The notes below the pieces were generated by a model. The model ran no database searches and was not told where the DNA came from. It saw only the letters and a program-made list of their open reading frames with translations. The position numbers and the translations under genes were made by a program. This document shows positions 1-8,858 of a DNA stretch of 64,000 bases, piece after piece. Within the stretch, counting starts at the first letter, position 1. Each line of letters starts with the position of its first letter. Source of the DNA: Mycobacterium sp. E2479 (lineage in GTDB: Bacteria; Actinomycetota; Actinomycetes; Mycobacteriales; Mycobacteriaceae); contig NZ_LZJR01000163.1 in NCBI RefSeq assembly GCF_001667925.1, forward strand, positions 1 through 64,000, given 5' to 3'.

Positions 1-182
1 TACCACCGGACCGCATGCACCAGACACGCGGCTGCGCCACCCACCATGAGAAGCTCGATCACCGGCAAGGTCCAGTTTTGTAGCGTGAACGGGTTGGCGA
101 ACTCAATGAAAGGATTTCCGTTACAGCGCAGGTGCCCCAGCGGCTCTGCAAGGCGTTGGAACTCCCGTGTACAGGTATTCAT
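1..182 (-). CDS. Membrane protein of an unnamed four-copy family, N-terminus only (cut by left edge)
   Basis: The minus-strand frame is open from an ATG at 182 to the window edge, giving 60 codons with a GCGAGG ribosome-binding site just upstream. Residues about 30-60 read NPF-LQNW-LPVIELLM followed by a hydrophobic helix and HAVRW. This matches the N-terminal pattern of two complete membrane proteins in this window (starts at 30407 and 38966: NPL-L-WQ-N--DALML, then a helix). It is therefore a truncated view of a third family member; a decayed fourth lies at 6478-6852. Function is unknown. It is transcribed divergently from the BVMO operon, and an operator copy sits 24 bases upstream of its ATG. 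Confidence 0.75.
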   Translation of the reverse strand, partial: MNTCTREFQRLAEPLGHLRCNGNPFIEFANPFTLQNWTLPVIELLMVGGAAACLVHAVRW

Positions 183-203
183 GGCTCAACCTCGCCCCGT
201 TGC

Positions 204-231
204 GACCATACATTCTCGTAAGAGTGTATAG
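204..231. promoter_or_regulatory. Operator copy 1 (GACCATAC-N14-GTATAG)
   Basis: The left half GACCATAC is at 204-211 and the right half GTATAG at 226-231, separated by 14 bases. It matches the repeated GACCATAC-N14-GTATGGTC palindrome with one mismatch in the 12 core bases. It lies just upstream of the minus-strand membrane protein gene starting at 182. An overlapping palindrome (TACAYTCT/AGARTGTA, 209-228) is part of the same site. Confidence 0.65.
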
Positions 232-421
232 CACCGCCCGGAGTCGCGTACCCGTTGTGCCGGTAGCCGACATCTCGAAGCGCGGAAGGCGGGTGGGGCG
301 GAAGGCTGGTCATCGAGGATCCGAGACCCGACGGAGGGTGCCACCCTGCGCACCTTCCAGGCCAGCAGATCCGACCGCACCGTGAGGCGGCTCGCGCACG
401 CCGATACCCGCCAAACCGTTG

Positions 422-449
422 CCATACGCATTTCGATTTATGTATGGTC
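422..449. promoter_or_regulatory. Operator copy 2 (CCATAC-N14-GTATGGTC)
   Basis: CCATAC (422-427) and GTATGGTC (442-449) form a perfect core palindrome with 14-base spacing. The last G of the GTATGG core (447) is 8 bases before the GTG at 455. The same distance is found at the second BVMO gene (operator 18576-18601, GTG 18609). This argues that translation starts at 455 and that the bound repressor would cover the promoter or transcript start. Confidence 0.75.
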
Positions 450-454
450 TGGAT

Positions 455-1939
455 GTGAGCGCGGAAAGATATGAGGCCTTGATCGCGGGTGCGGGTTTCT
501 CGGGCATCGCGGCCGCGATCGAGCTGAAGAAGCTCGGCTATCGCGACATCGTCGTCGTCGAGCGTGAAGATGATCTCGGCGGAACCTGGTACGTGAACCG
601 CTACCCCGGTGCCGCCGTAGACATCTTCTCCACTAGCTACCAATACTGGTTTGAGCCGAATCCCGGGTGGGGGCGGCTGTACGCCCGGGGCCCCGAGCTG
701 CACGCGTACGCCAAGCACGTCAGCGACAAGTACGGCGTGACCCGGCACGTCCGGTTGAATACCGTCGTTGAATCTGCGGTCTGGGACGAGGACGTCGAGG
801 TGTGGCGTGTCACGCTCTCCGATGGCAGCACTCTGGCTACTCGTCTGCTGGTGAATGCCACCGGTTTTTTGTCGCAGCGTCACTACCCCGACATCCCCGG
901 GCTGGGGAGGTTCGCCGGAACAATCCTGCACACCACGTGGTGGGATCCACAAAACGATCTCCGCGGCCGTCGAGTCGGCGTGATCGGCACCGGGGCGACG
1001 TCGGTGCAGCTATTACCCGAGATCGCTAGAGAGGTCGATAGCCTTACCGTCTACCAACGGACACCCATCTGGGTGACTCCCAAATTCGACTTTGCCGTCC
1101 CGGAGCGCGTCAAGAAGGCGTTCGCGAACGTGCCTCTGCTGCATCGGTTTGTCAGCTTCCTGACGAATATGCTCTATCAAATCGTGCTGATGACCGCGGT
1201 GATCAACCACGGTCGGTATCGCAAACTCGGCAAGTTCGTCGAATGGCAGTGCAAGGCTCTGCTCTTTCTGCAGGTGCGCGACAAGCAGCTGCGACGCAAG
1301 CTGACCCCTGACTATTCATTCGGGTGCAAACGTCCTTCACTGTCCAACAGCTACTACCGGATGTTCACCAAACGTCACGTACAACTCCAGACCGCCGGAA
1401 TCGACCGTATCGAAGAGGACGGCATCGTCGCGGGTGATGGAACCAAGGCGCACATCGACACACTGATTCTGGCGACCGGGTTCAACGTCTACGACCATAA
1501 CTTCCCCGCCTTTGAAACCATCGGCAAGGGCGGCATCGACCTCGGCAAGTGGTGGCGCGAAAACCGCTACGCCTCCTACCAGGGCATCACAATCCCGCAT
1601 TTTCCCAACTACATCTGTATGACGAGTCCCTTCGCGTTCACCGGTCTGTCATTCTTCGACGGGATCCGCCAGCAGACGGTGCACATCAACCGGCTACTCG
1701 GCGAAATGCGCCGCCGGAACGCGATCACGTTCGAGGTCTCCGATAGCGCGACTCTGGAATGGACCGCAGAGATGCGGGCAAAAATGAACGATTCCGTGCT
1801 GTTCCAGGGCAACTGCGCAACGGCCAATTCGTACTACTACAACTCTGAGGGCGACGTCTGCTGGTTCCGGCCGACCTCGACCCGTGCCGCTTTGAAGCAA
1901 CAGGCGCAGTTCCCGCTGAGCGATTATCGGATCGCCTGA
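455..1939 (+). CDS. Baeyer-Villiger flavin monooxygenase (FAD/NADPH)
   Basis: A protein of about 494 aa that would insert oxygen next to a ketone, or oxygenate a related substrate, using FAD and NADPH in the cytoplasm. The N-terminal dinucleotide-binding motif GAGFSG is at about residues 14-19, and GGTW-NRYPG follows, as in class B monooxygenases. The BVMO fingerprint F-x-G-x3-H-x3-W-D is at about 153-164, directly followed by the second Rossmann motif GTGAT. The frame is open back to TTG 419 and also contains ATG 440, but both overlap operator copy 2, so GTG 455 is preferred. It heads an operon: the Rieske gene starts 15 bases after its stop. The substrate is not visible from sequence; the neighbourhood suggests a steroid or terpenoid ketone. 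Confidence 0.85.
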   Translation: MSAERYEALIAGAGFSGIAAAIELKKLGYRDIVVVEREDDLGGTWYVNRYPGAAVDIFSTSYQYWFEPNPGWGRLYARGPELHAYAKHVSDKYGVTRHVRLNTVVESAVWDEDVEVWRVTLSDGSTLATRLLVNATGFLSQRHYPDIPGLGRFAGTILHTTWWDPQNDLRGRRVGVIGTGATSVQLLPEIAREVDSLTVYQRTPIWVTPKFDFAVPERVKKAFANVPLLHRFVSFLTNMLYQIVLMTAVINHGRYRKLGKFVEWQCKALLFLQVRDKQLRRKLTPDYSFGCKRPSLSNSYYRMFTKRHVQLQTAGIDRIEEDGIVAGDGTKAHIDTLILATGFNVYDHNFPAFETIGKGGIDLGKWWRENRYASYQGITIPHFPNYICMTSPFAFTGLSFFDGIRQQTVHINRLLGEMRRRNAITFEVSDSATLEWTAEMRAKMNDSVLFQGNCATANSYYYNSEGDVCWFRPTSTRAALKQQAQFPLSDYRIA

Positions 1940-1954
1940 CAGGAAGCCCCACGG

Positions 1955-3133
1955 ATGCCACGACAGGAAGCCACACAGCTGACTCGGCGGGTGCTCGCGC
2001 ACATGCAAACGGACACCCTCGATATTGAGGAGGACGTTTGGTTCGAGCCTCGCGAATCCTTTGTGAGTAAGCGGAGATTCGAAGCCGACATCGAAATGTT
2101 ACTCAGGACTCCCCACGTCGTCGGCTGGGCCGGAGAGGTTGCCCAGCCCGGCGAGTTCACTACCAAAGACGTGATGGGCAGGCCGATCGTGATCATCCGC
2201 GCCAAGGACGGTGTGTTGCGCGCGTTCATCAATGCATGCGCACACCGAGGAGCGCAGGTCGCTACGGGGTGCGGCAAGGCCCGAGTACTGGCCTGCGGCT
2301 ATCACGGCTGGACCTACGGTCTGGACGGGCGTCTCACCGGAGCACCGGCGCGCAGGATGTTCGACGGCGCCGGCCTCGACTCACGCGGCCTGACGGAGCT
2401 GCCGATCAGTGAACGCTGCGGACTGCTCACTGTGGGATTGTCCGCAGATGTCGATGTCGAGACGCATCTCGATGACGCCGAAATACCGTTTTCCGAGTAC
2501 AACTTCGGGACCCGACGCCACTACGAGACGCGACGCTACGATGTCGCCGCAAACTGGAAGCTCAACATCGACATCAACTTCGAGGGGTATCACATCAAAT
2601 ATGCCCACCCCGACACCCTGTTCCCGTTGATCACCAACAACTCAGTGATCGACACCTTCGGCCGCCACGGCCGATTCGCATTCCCTTTCCGTAACATCAC
2701 CGACTTTGCCGATGTACCCGAAAGCAATTGGCCTGCAGACTTCCTGGGCGTTCTCGCCTGGCACCTGTTTCCTTCTACAGTTCTGGTCGAGGTACCGGGC
2801 AGCGTCCAGATGATCCGTGTGTACCCGGGCGCATTCCCCAATACGTCGGTCACGTACCTAACACAAGGCGCCTTGGCGCCCGTGGTCAACGACACCGAGC
2901 GGCAGTGGCACACCGGACTGATTGATTCGACAAGCCGAGTGCTGGCGGACGAGGACATCCCGCAGGCCGAGTCCTGCCAGAGGGGTCTCGACGCCGGCTT
3001 AGACCACGTCGTCTTCGGCCGCAATGAACCGCTGCTCCATCACTTGTCCGCGTCCTGGCGCGACGCTGTCGACGGCCCGACCATTGCGCCGCGCCCGGCC
3101 GTGACAATACAGAAGAACGGAACACGTCAATGA
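1955..3133 (+). CDS. Rieske non-heme iron oxygenase, alpha subunit (copy 1)
   Basis: 392 aa. The Rieske [2Fe-2S] ligands are C95-x-H97 and C114-x2-H117 (CAH ... CGYH). The mononuclear iron site is visible as E-G-Y-H213-x4-H218. It would hydroxylate or demethylate an organic substrate with electrons from a reductase, perhaps the ferredoxin-reductase fusion at 11096. It is a close paralogue of the protein at 40065-41225 (same length class, shared CAHRGAQVA, WTYGLDGRLTGAPA and FGRNEPLLHH stretches). Its stop overlaps the next start by ATGA, so it is translationally coupled to the SDR. This family resembles ring-hydroxylating oxygenases, but the substrate is not known. Confidence 0.88.
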   Translation: MPRQEATQLTRRVLAHMQTDTLDIEEDVWFEPRESFVSKRRFEADIEMLLRTPHVVGWAGEVAQPGEFTTKDVMGRPIVIIRAKDGVLRAFINACAHRGAQVATGCGKARVLACGYHGWTYGLDGRLTGAPARRMFDGAGLDSRGLTELPISERCGLLTVGLSADVDVETHLDDAEIPFSEYNFGTRRHYETRRYDVAANWKLNIDINFEGYHIKYAHPDTLFPLITNNSVIDTFGRHGRFAFPFRNITDFADVPESNWPADFLGVLAWHLFPSTVLVEVPGSVQMIRVYPGAFPNTSVTYLTQGALAPVVNDTERQWHTGLIDSTSRVLADEDIPQAESCQRGLDAGLDHVVFGRNEPLLHHLSASWRDAVDGPTIAPRPAVTIQKNGTRQ

Positions 3134-3987
3134 ATCGACTCAAGGGCAAGGTTGCGCTTGTGACCGGCGCAGCCCGCGGTCAGGGGCGTAGTCACGCGGT
3201 TCAGATGGCCGACGAGGGCGCAGATATCGTCCTGATCGACGTCTGCGCCGACATCCCGTCGAACGGCTATCCCCTAGCTACCGTGGAAGACCTTGATGAG
3301 ACGGTGAAGCTGGTCGAGAAGTCCGGTCGACGCGTGGCCTCAGGGATCGTGGATGTGCGCGACCGCGCCGCGTTGAAGGAGTTCGTCGACACCGCAGTCG
3401 CAGAAATGGGCGGGCTGGACATAGTGGTGGCGAACGCCGCGATTTGTCCGCTCGGCAACGACGTTCCCCAGCAGGGCTTCGTGGACGCGTTCGACGTCAA
3501 CTTTATCGGTGTCGTCAATACCGTGCATCTGGCCGTACCTCATCTCGGTCGAGGGGGATCGGTGATAGTCACCGGTTCCGTGGCGGGTCTGGTCCCGACC
3601 ACCGGAGTAATGAGTGGACACGGTCTGACCGGCCCGGGCGGCGCGGGCTACGGACTGGCCAAACGGCTGCTGTGTGAGTACGTGAAGTCGCTGGCGATGA
3701 CGTTGGGAACAAACATGATTCGCGTCAACCTGATGCATCCCACCAATGTGAACACCGATATGCTGCACAACGAACCGATGTACCGCACATTCCGGCCCGA
3801 TCTGCCCAACCCAACCCGCGAGGACGCGGAGGTCACCTTCCCGTTCATGCAGGTGCTCCCGGTTCCCTACGTTGAGGTGGAAGACATCTCGCACGCAGTC
3901 GTTTTCCTCGCATCGGATGAATCTCGCTACGTCACGGGACAGGAGCTCTACATCGATGCTGGCGCGGCGCTAAAACTGGGCATCTGA
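3130..3987 (+). CDS. SDR oxidoreductase, mycofactocin-coupled type
   Basis: 285 aa classical short-chain dehydrogenase. The cofactor motif TGAARGQG is at about residues 12-19, the NAG-equivalent is ANAA, and the catalytic Y-G-L-A-K follows a T-G-S serine. A long insertion after the second beta strand (ID-CADIPS-GYPLAT-EDL-ETV) is the hallmark of the mycofactocin-coupled SDR family (TIGR03971-like). These keep their nicotinamide tightly bound and pass electrons to mycofactocin. It probably oxidises an alcohol produced or needed by the neighbouring oxygenases. The ATG overlaps the stop of the Rieske gene. Confidence 0.87.
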   Translation: MNRLKGKVALVTGAARGQGRSHAVQMADEGADIVLIDVCADIPSNGYPLATVEDLDETVKLVEKSGRRVASGIVDVRDRAALKEFVDTAVAEMGGLDIVVANAAICPLGNDVPQQGFVDAFDVNFIGVVNTVHLAVPHLGRGGSVIVTGSVAGLVPTTGVMSGHGLTGPGGAGYGLAKRLLCEYVKSLAMTLGTNMIRVNLMHPTNVNTDMLHNEPMYRTFRPDLPNPTREDAEVTFPFMQVLPVPYVEVEDISHAVVFLASDESRYVTGQELYIDAGAALKLGI

Positions 3988-4089
3988 GATGCCCGCAATG
4001 TTATTGCGTGACCAAAGTTTCGGTGATCGACGTGACACGCCTCGCGACACATTTACAGCGCATTGTCCGACCCACGAGGAAGTTCGACT

Positions 4090-5049
4090 ATGACGGCAAA
4101 AAAGGCCTTGCGCGTGCGAAGGGTTCGTTACGACTTCAACGCTGACGATGTGCCGTTCATCTGGCAGCCGGAACGACCGGCATTCAGCATCCACACCAAC
4201 TACATGTCCTTCCTCGCACCAGGATTCGAGAGCATGATCGTTGACGTCACCCGTCAGGCGATCCCGCTGATGCGCGATCCAGCTGCGGTGCACGAGGCCA
4301 ATCTGTTTCTGCGGCAAGAAGCGCAGCACACGGCGGCGCATGTTCGGCACGTCAACGCTCTGATTCGGCGCTACCCCGGCCTGCAGGAGACCATGGACGA
4401 GCTTTATACGTCCTACCGGCACCTTACGACGACAAAAACAGTAGTTTGGCGGCTTGCTTACACGGCCGTGTTGGAAAGCACCTTCACGCCATTCTTCAAG
4501 GTGTACCTGGATCACGAGGACAAGCTATTCAGGCCGGGCGACGAGCGGGTCGCCTCGTTGTTCCTGTGGCACTTCGCCGAAGAGATCGAACACCGCGGTT
4601 CGGCAATGGTTGTATATAAGGCCGTCAACCAGAGTTTCCTCTACCGGCTCAGAGCGATGGGGAGCGTTTTGAGACATATCGGTGACACGATCTCGATCGT
4701 CCACCGCGGCTTTCAGAAGCATGTTCCCGCCGAGGACGGAGGCCACTACGGCGCTGTCCTCCCAGACGGCTTGTCCTTCAGGGCGTTGCGTAACGTGAAG
4801 AGGGCGAGAATCGCTCTCAATCAGAAACCGGAGCAGAGCGCCTACGCCGGGATTCCCCGACGCGAAATTGCCAAGATGATCATGGGGTTGACCCGTTGCC
4901 AGGCGCCGAATCACGATTCGACATCCGAGGATATACCAACCTTCGCAAATCGCTTCTTTGATCGATACGAAGAGGAGCCACGCTGCGCCCTCCGCTGGTA
5001 CAGCGCCGGGCCGACCGAAGTTGAAGACGAGTTTGGCGAATCACGTTGA
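4090..5049 (+). CDS. PF10118-type predicted metal-dependent hydrolase (copy 1)
   Basis: 319 aa from ATG 4090, which has AGGAAG about 8 bases upstream; an upstream in-frame start at 4063 lacks a site. The protein starts with the family signature VRRVRYDFNADDVPF-W. It carries two glutamate/histidine clusters, E-x5-RQEAQHTAAH (about residues 73-86) and EEIEHR (about 166-171), that look like the metal ligands of a ferritin-like di-iron helical fold. Annotated hydrolase activity for PF10118 is a prediction only; an oxygen-activating role is also possible. It is a close paralogue of 37902-38822. In both places the gene lies beside a Rieske oxygenase and a member of the unnamed membrane-protein family. 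Confidence 0.8.
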   Translation: MTAKKALRVRRVRYDFNADDVPFIWQPERPAFSIHTNYMSFLAPGFESMIVDVTRQAIPLMRDPAAVHEANLFLRQEAQHTAAHVRHVNALIRRYPGLQETMDELYTSYRHLTTTKTVVWRLAYTAVLESTFTPFFKVYLDHEDKLFRPGDERVASLFLWHFAEEIEHRGSAMVVYKAVNQSFLYRLRAMGSVLRHIGDTISIVHRGFQKHVPAEDGGHYGAVLPDGLSFRALRNVKRARIALNQKPEQSAYAGIPRREIAKMIMGLTRCQAPNHDSTSEDIPTFANRFFDRYEEEPRCALRWYSAGPTEVEDEFGESR

Positions 5050-5149
5050 CTCAGAACAACTCCGCCGGATGTGACACCGCAAGCATTTGGTGGACGTGTT
5101 CGCGCTTCCAGCCGGACGCGTATTCACGTGCCCAAGGACAGGAGGGCAG

Positions 5150-6343
5150 ATGGCCACCACCATTCCTGACGTCGACCTAACGGACGGCACCTTCTACGCA
5201 AGTTCGCAAGCCCGTGACGTTTATCGCTGGATGCGCCACTATCAGCCCATCTTCCGAGACCGCAACGGGATGGCGGCGCTGTCGACCCATGCGGCGATAC
5301 TCGACGCCCAACGCCAGCCCGCTCTCTTTTCCAGCGCCGGAGGTATGCGTCCGGATTACCCCCCGATGCCGTTCATGATCGACATGGACGATCCTGAACA
5401 CCTGAGAAGGCGCAAACTCGTCAACGAGGGTTTCACCCGCAAAGGTGTCCACGCACGATTGCCCTCGATCGCCAAACTCTGTGACACGCTGATCGACTCG
5501 GTGTGCGAACGCGGTGAGTGCGACTTTGTGCGCGACCTGGCCGCTCCATTGCCGATGATCGTGATCGGCGAGATGCTGGGAGTGCTGCCAGAGGAGCACG
5601 ACATGCTCCTGCGCTGGTCTGACAACCTTATGACGGTCGGATCGCATCTCGACGCCGAAGGGCTGCAGGCCATGACCGACACATTCGAATCATTCACTGC
5701 GTTCTGCACCGATGCAATCGCCCGCCGGCGCAGCGAGCCGGGGGCTGACCTGATCAGCACCTTGGTTCGCGCGGAGATCGACGGATATCGACTCTCCGAC
5801 GAGGAGATCGTCTTGGAAACTCTGCTGATCCTGCTCGGCGGCGACGAAACTACTCGACACACACTCAGTGGCGGAACTGCCCAACTCCTCCGCCACCTCG
5901 ATCAGTGGACGGCATTGCGTGGCGACCCCACCCTCCTGCCAGGCGCAGTCGAGGAAATGTTGAGGTGGACGACCCCCGCTAAGAACATGTGCCGAACGCT
6001 CACCGCCGACACGCTGTTTCACGGTGCGGAGCTCTGTGAGGGCGAGAAAGTGATGATGCTCTATGAATCAGCCAATTTTGACGAGACCATTTTCGGGGAT
6101 CCCGAAAACTTTCGCATCGACCGTAAGCCCAACAACCACATCACATTTGGCTTCGGACCTCACTTCTGCCTGGGAAACCAGCTCGCTCGGATCGAGATCA
6201 TCACCATGATGGATCGACTATTGGCGCGACTACCCGACCTTCGGTTGACCGATGATGGTGACCTGCCCCTGCGCGCATCCAACAATGTCAGTGGGGTCGA
6301 AAAGATGCCGGTGACCTTTACCCCTACCAGACCGGCATGCTGA
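5150..6343 (+). CDS. Cytochrome P450, CYP142-like
   Basis: 397 aa from ATG 5150, preceded by GGAGGGC; an upstream in-frame ATG at 5087 has no good site. P450 signatures: acid-alcohol pair in GGDETT (about 230-235), ExxR at 269-272, and heme loop FGFGPHFC with the thiolate C340. Long stretches match my memory of mycobacterial CYP142 (PDVDL-DG-FYAS, FRDRNG, MIDMDDP-HL-RRKLVN-GFTRK, GDETTRHTLSGG, LRWT-P-KNMCR). CYP142 enzymes oxidise the C26/C27 end of the cholesterol side chain. Redox partners are probably ferredoxin plus reductase such as the protein at 11096. This identification is the main hint that the operon handles a sterol-like molecule. Confidence 0.85.
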   Translation: MATTIPDVDLTDGTFYASSQARDVYRWMRHYQPIFRDRNGMAALSTHAAILDAQRQPALFSSAGGMRPDYPPMPFMIDMDDPEHLRRRKLVNEGFTRKGVHARLPSIAKLCDTLIDSVCERGECDFVRDLAAPLPMIVIGEMLGVLPEEHDMLLRWSDNLMTVGSHLDAEGLQAMTDTFESFTAFCTDAIARRRSEPGADLISTLVRAEIDGYRLSDEEIVLETLLILLGGDETTRHTLSGGTAQLLRHLDQWTALRGDPTLLPGAVEEMLRWTTPAKNMCRTLTADTLFHGAELCEGEKVMMLYESANFDETIFGDPENFRIDRKPNNHITFGFGPHFCLGNQLARIEIITMMDRLLARLPDLRLTDDGDLPLRASNNVSGVEKMPVTFTPTRPAC

Positions 6344-6385
6344 AGTGGCGAAGACGCAGCTCTCCCCCAACGCACTCGATCCGCA

Positions 6386-6413
6386 CCATACGGACGTTCA
6401 CGTTCGTATGATC
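6386..6413. promoter_or_regulatory. Operator copy 3 (CCATAC-N14-GTATGATC)
   Basis: CCATACG and CGTATGATC at 14-base core spacing, one mismatch in the core. It lies in the gap between the CYP142-like gene and the decayed membrane-protein gene, so the lost gene or the hydrolases downstream (6935, 7904) would be the controlled units. Confidence 0.65.
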
Positions 6414-6477
6414 ACAGCGACAGATCTTCCCCTCTGCCGAAAGATGGTGCGACGCCGATGAGCATTGTGGGCATCCG

Positions 6478-6852
6478 ATGAGGGCACCCGGCTTCGCTAA
6501 CAGCTCAGGGTGGGTGTCGCTGACTGCCTCAGCAATTAGGGCAGCGGCCGTCGCCGCGGCTGTCCTGCGACGCACAGGGCTGGCGCGGACCGCCAACTGG
6601 CGGGTGACTTCGCTGATCACAGCCTACGTTGCTTCGTTCGCGGCAATGATCATCGGCAATTCGATAGATGCGGCCAACGTAATGCTCAACATCGCTGTGC
6701 AGGTTGTAGCGCTACCGGGAATGTTGGCCTGCGCGATGCTTCCGCTCCGGGCACAAAACGGCACCACTCGACCCCCGCGAAAGATTTGGGAACCTCACAC
6801 TGAAGATTACAACCTGGCAAGCAGTCCAGGGCAATCAACCGAAACCGGTTGA
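6478..6852 (+). pseudogene. Remnant (C-terminal part) of a membrane protein paralogous to 38966-40000
   Basis: The open frame gives 124 aa. The part from about residue 37 to 91 (TAYVASFAAMI-GN ... LNIAVQ-V-LPGM ... LPL) aligns with the last two membrane helices of the 344-aa protein at 38966-40000 (AAYVASFAAMIVAN ... LYIAVQTLGLLGM ... FPL). Everything N-terminal to this, about 250 residues, is missing. There is no convincing ribosome-binding site. It is best read as the decayed tail of another copy of that family, once located between the P450 and the hydrolases and still carrying an operator in front. Confidence 0.65.
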
Positions 6853-6934
6853 GGCGCAGGCCGAATCGACAGGAACCAATTTATGCATCGTCTGATGGCG
6901 CATCATCGATCCCGGCGGGACATGGAGATCACGC

Positions 6935-7861
6935 ATGTCGGCTAGATTCCCGAGGAATGCCTTTGTGTCGCAGCAAGCACTCGACCCGGGCCTGCGTAGA
7001 CCAGCTCGTTTTCTGCCGCGCGGGTACGCCCTCCACCGCGGACTCAAACCCCAGCGAGCATTGATGACGCTGCTCGGCGGAATAGGCGCCGATCGCAGTG
7101 TCCCCGTGGCACCGGTCAACGAGTATGTTTCGGTCCGATTGCACCGGCCTGCTTCCCTGCCCGCCTACGCACCAGCGCTGCTGTGGATCCATGGTGGGGG
7201 GACGTTGATGGGCACCGCAGCACAAGATGATCTGTACTGTCGCCGTCTTGCTCATTGCGCCGGCATCGCCGTTGCTGCTGTCGAGTATCGATTGGCGCCC
7301 GAATACCCGTACCCAACCCCGGTCGAAGACTGCTTCTCCGCTTTGTCGTGGTTAGCCCGTCAGCGATGGGTGGACCCAGAACGAGTGGCCGTGGGTGGAG
7401 GCAGCGCTGGCGGGCTTTTCGCGGCTGCCGTTGCGCAGCTGGCCCTCGACCGCAAAGAAGTCACGCCTATTCTCCAAATGCTCGTCTACCCAATGCTTGA
7501 CAATCGCACCGGCGCAGAGAGCGACAGTCGCATGCGCATAATGTGGACCGGTAGCGACAATCAACTGGCGTGGCGGTGGTACTTGAACGGAAGTGATCCT
7601 TCCGAAGCCGCGCCCGCGCGTCGACAAGACCTATCAGGGTTGGCGCCCACCTGGATCGGTGTCGGAACGTTGGATCTGTTTTACAGAGAGTGCATGGACT
7701 ACGCGCAACGCCTGCACGCTGCCGGCGTGCCCGTTCACAAGCAGATCGCGGTCGGGGCCTTTCACGCATTTGATCAGATCGTACGGAATGCACCAATCTC
7801 TCTGTCCTTCTTTGCCTCCCAGTGTGATTACTTGAGGACCATGCTGGCCGATCCCAAGTAG
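6935..7861 (+). CDS. Alpha/beta hydrolase, hormone-sensitive-lipase type esterase
   Basis: 308 aa. The oxyanion motif HGGG is at about residues 86-89, the nucleophile elbow GGGSAGG at about 152-158, the acid is in GTLD (about 243-246) and the histidine in GAFHAFD (about 274-280). This is the HSL (type IV) esterase/lipase layout found in many mycobacterial Lip proteins. It would cleave an ester or lactone, fitting a step after Baeyer-Villiger oxidation by the upstream enzyme. The start has GGAG upstream. It is followed 42 bases later by another hydrolase in the same direction. Confidence 0.85.
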   Translation: MSARFPRNAFVSQQALDPGLRRPARFLPRGYALHRGLKPQRALMTLLGGIGADRSVPVAPVNEYVSVRLHRPASLPAYAPALLWIHGGGTLMGTAAQDDLYCRRLAHCAGIAVAAVEYRLAPEYPYPTPVEDCFSALSWLARQRWVDPERVAVGGGSAGGLFAAAVAQLALDRKEVTPILQMLVYPMLDNRTGAESDSRMRIMWTGSDNQLAWRWYLNGSDPSEAAPARRQDLSGLAPTWIGVGTLDLFYRECMDYAQRLHAAGVPVHKQIAVGAFHAFDQIVRNAPISLSFFASQCDYLRTMLADPK

Positions 7862-7903
7862 AACACCGCCTGTACACCAAGCGTTGCGTAGAGGAGCAGA
7901 CCC

Positions 7904-8821
7904 ATGGCTACCCGGAGTGAGATGCTTGAGTTCGACCTCTCACATGTCAAGATGCGTGCGCTGGCGTGGGGTCCCCGTAACGGACGGCTTGCGTTGTGCC
8001 TCCACGGCTTTCCCGACAGCGCCGACAGCTGGCGGTCGCTGGCGCCAATCCTCGCCGAAAATGGACTCCGAGTTGTCGCGCCCTACACCAGAGGCTACGC
8101 ACCGACCTCGCTCGCCGACGACGGCGACTACCACATGGGCGCATTGATGTCTGACGTCCTTGAACTCCACCGGGCACTCGGGGCGCCGGCTGATGCAATA
8201 CTGATCGGCCACGACTGGGGAGCATGGACGTGCAACGCAATAGCGGCCCTGCCCGTCTCGCCTTTCGCCGAGCATATTTCGTTGGCGCTGCCGCCGATTC
8301 GAGCCGTCGACATCTCCGCGCAAGGGTCATTGCAGCGGATAAAGATGCTTGCGCGACAATGTCGGATGAGCTGGTACATCATGTTTTTCCAGCTTCCGCT
8401 AAAACCCCACCGCGCTTTGGCCCGAGTCATTCCACGGCTGTGGAAAGACTGGTCTCCACGTGGCGCCGATGTGAGCCGGGGAATTGCCGACGCACTCGCG
8501 GCATTGCCCGATGACGCTCATCGTCATGCTGCGGTCGCCTACTACCGCGCTATGTTTCGTTTCACTCGCACATCGCCTGCTTATGCCGATCTACACCGTT
8601 ACCGGTTCAACCTTCCACGTCGTCCGATGTTGCTTCTGCACGGCGAGGAAGACGGCGCCATGCAAGTCGGCTACACGAGAAGAGTATTGGAGTCGCTTCC
8701 CGTTGACAGCAGAGCCAAAACTCTGCAGCGAGCTGGTCATTTCTGTCATGTCGACCAACCGAGGGCCGTCGCTGTTTCGATCCTGAATTACCTGCAATGC
8801 ACACCCAGCATCACGAACTGA
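7904..8821 (+). CDS. Alpha/beta hydrolase, epoxide-hydrolase-like
   Basis: 305 aa with GAGGAG about 10 bases before the ATG. The oxyanion HGFPDS motif is at about residues 34-39. The nucleophile elbow is GHDWGA, with aspartate rather than serine as nucleophile, as in epoxide hydrolases and haloalkane dehalogenases. A C-terminal LLHGEEDGAM strand and AGHFCHVDQP give the remaining acid and histidine. It probably hydrolyses an epoxide or other activated bond in the same pathway. Ends 37 bases from the convergent epimerase gene. Confidence 0.85.
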   Translation: MATRSEMLEFDLSHVKMRALAWGPRNGRLALCLHGFPDSADSWRSLAPILAENGLRVVAPYTRGYAPTSLADDGDYHMGALMSDVLELHRALGAPADAILIGHDWGAWTCNAIAALPVSPFAEHISLALPPIRAVDISAQGSLQRIKMLARQCRMSWYIMFFQLPLKPHRALARVIPRLWKDWSPRGADVSRGIADALAALPDDAHRHAAVAYYRAMFRFTRTSPAYADLHRYRFNLPRRPMLLLHGEEDGAMQVGYTRRVLESLPVDSRAKTLQRAGHFCHVDQPRAVAVSILNYLQCTPSITN

Positions 8822-8858
8822 GCCCACATCCGTTGTCCTGCAAGCACGCCCCATGTGC

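Noticed and set aside
179..952. 257-aa minus-strand frame opposite the first BVMO
   Set aside because: Antisense shadow of the well-supported BVMO gene and its promoter; composition is unlike a protein and no family fits.
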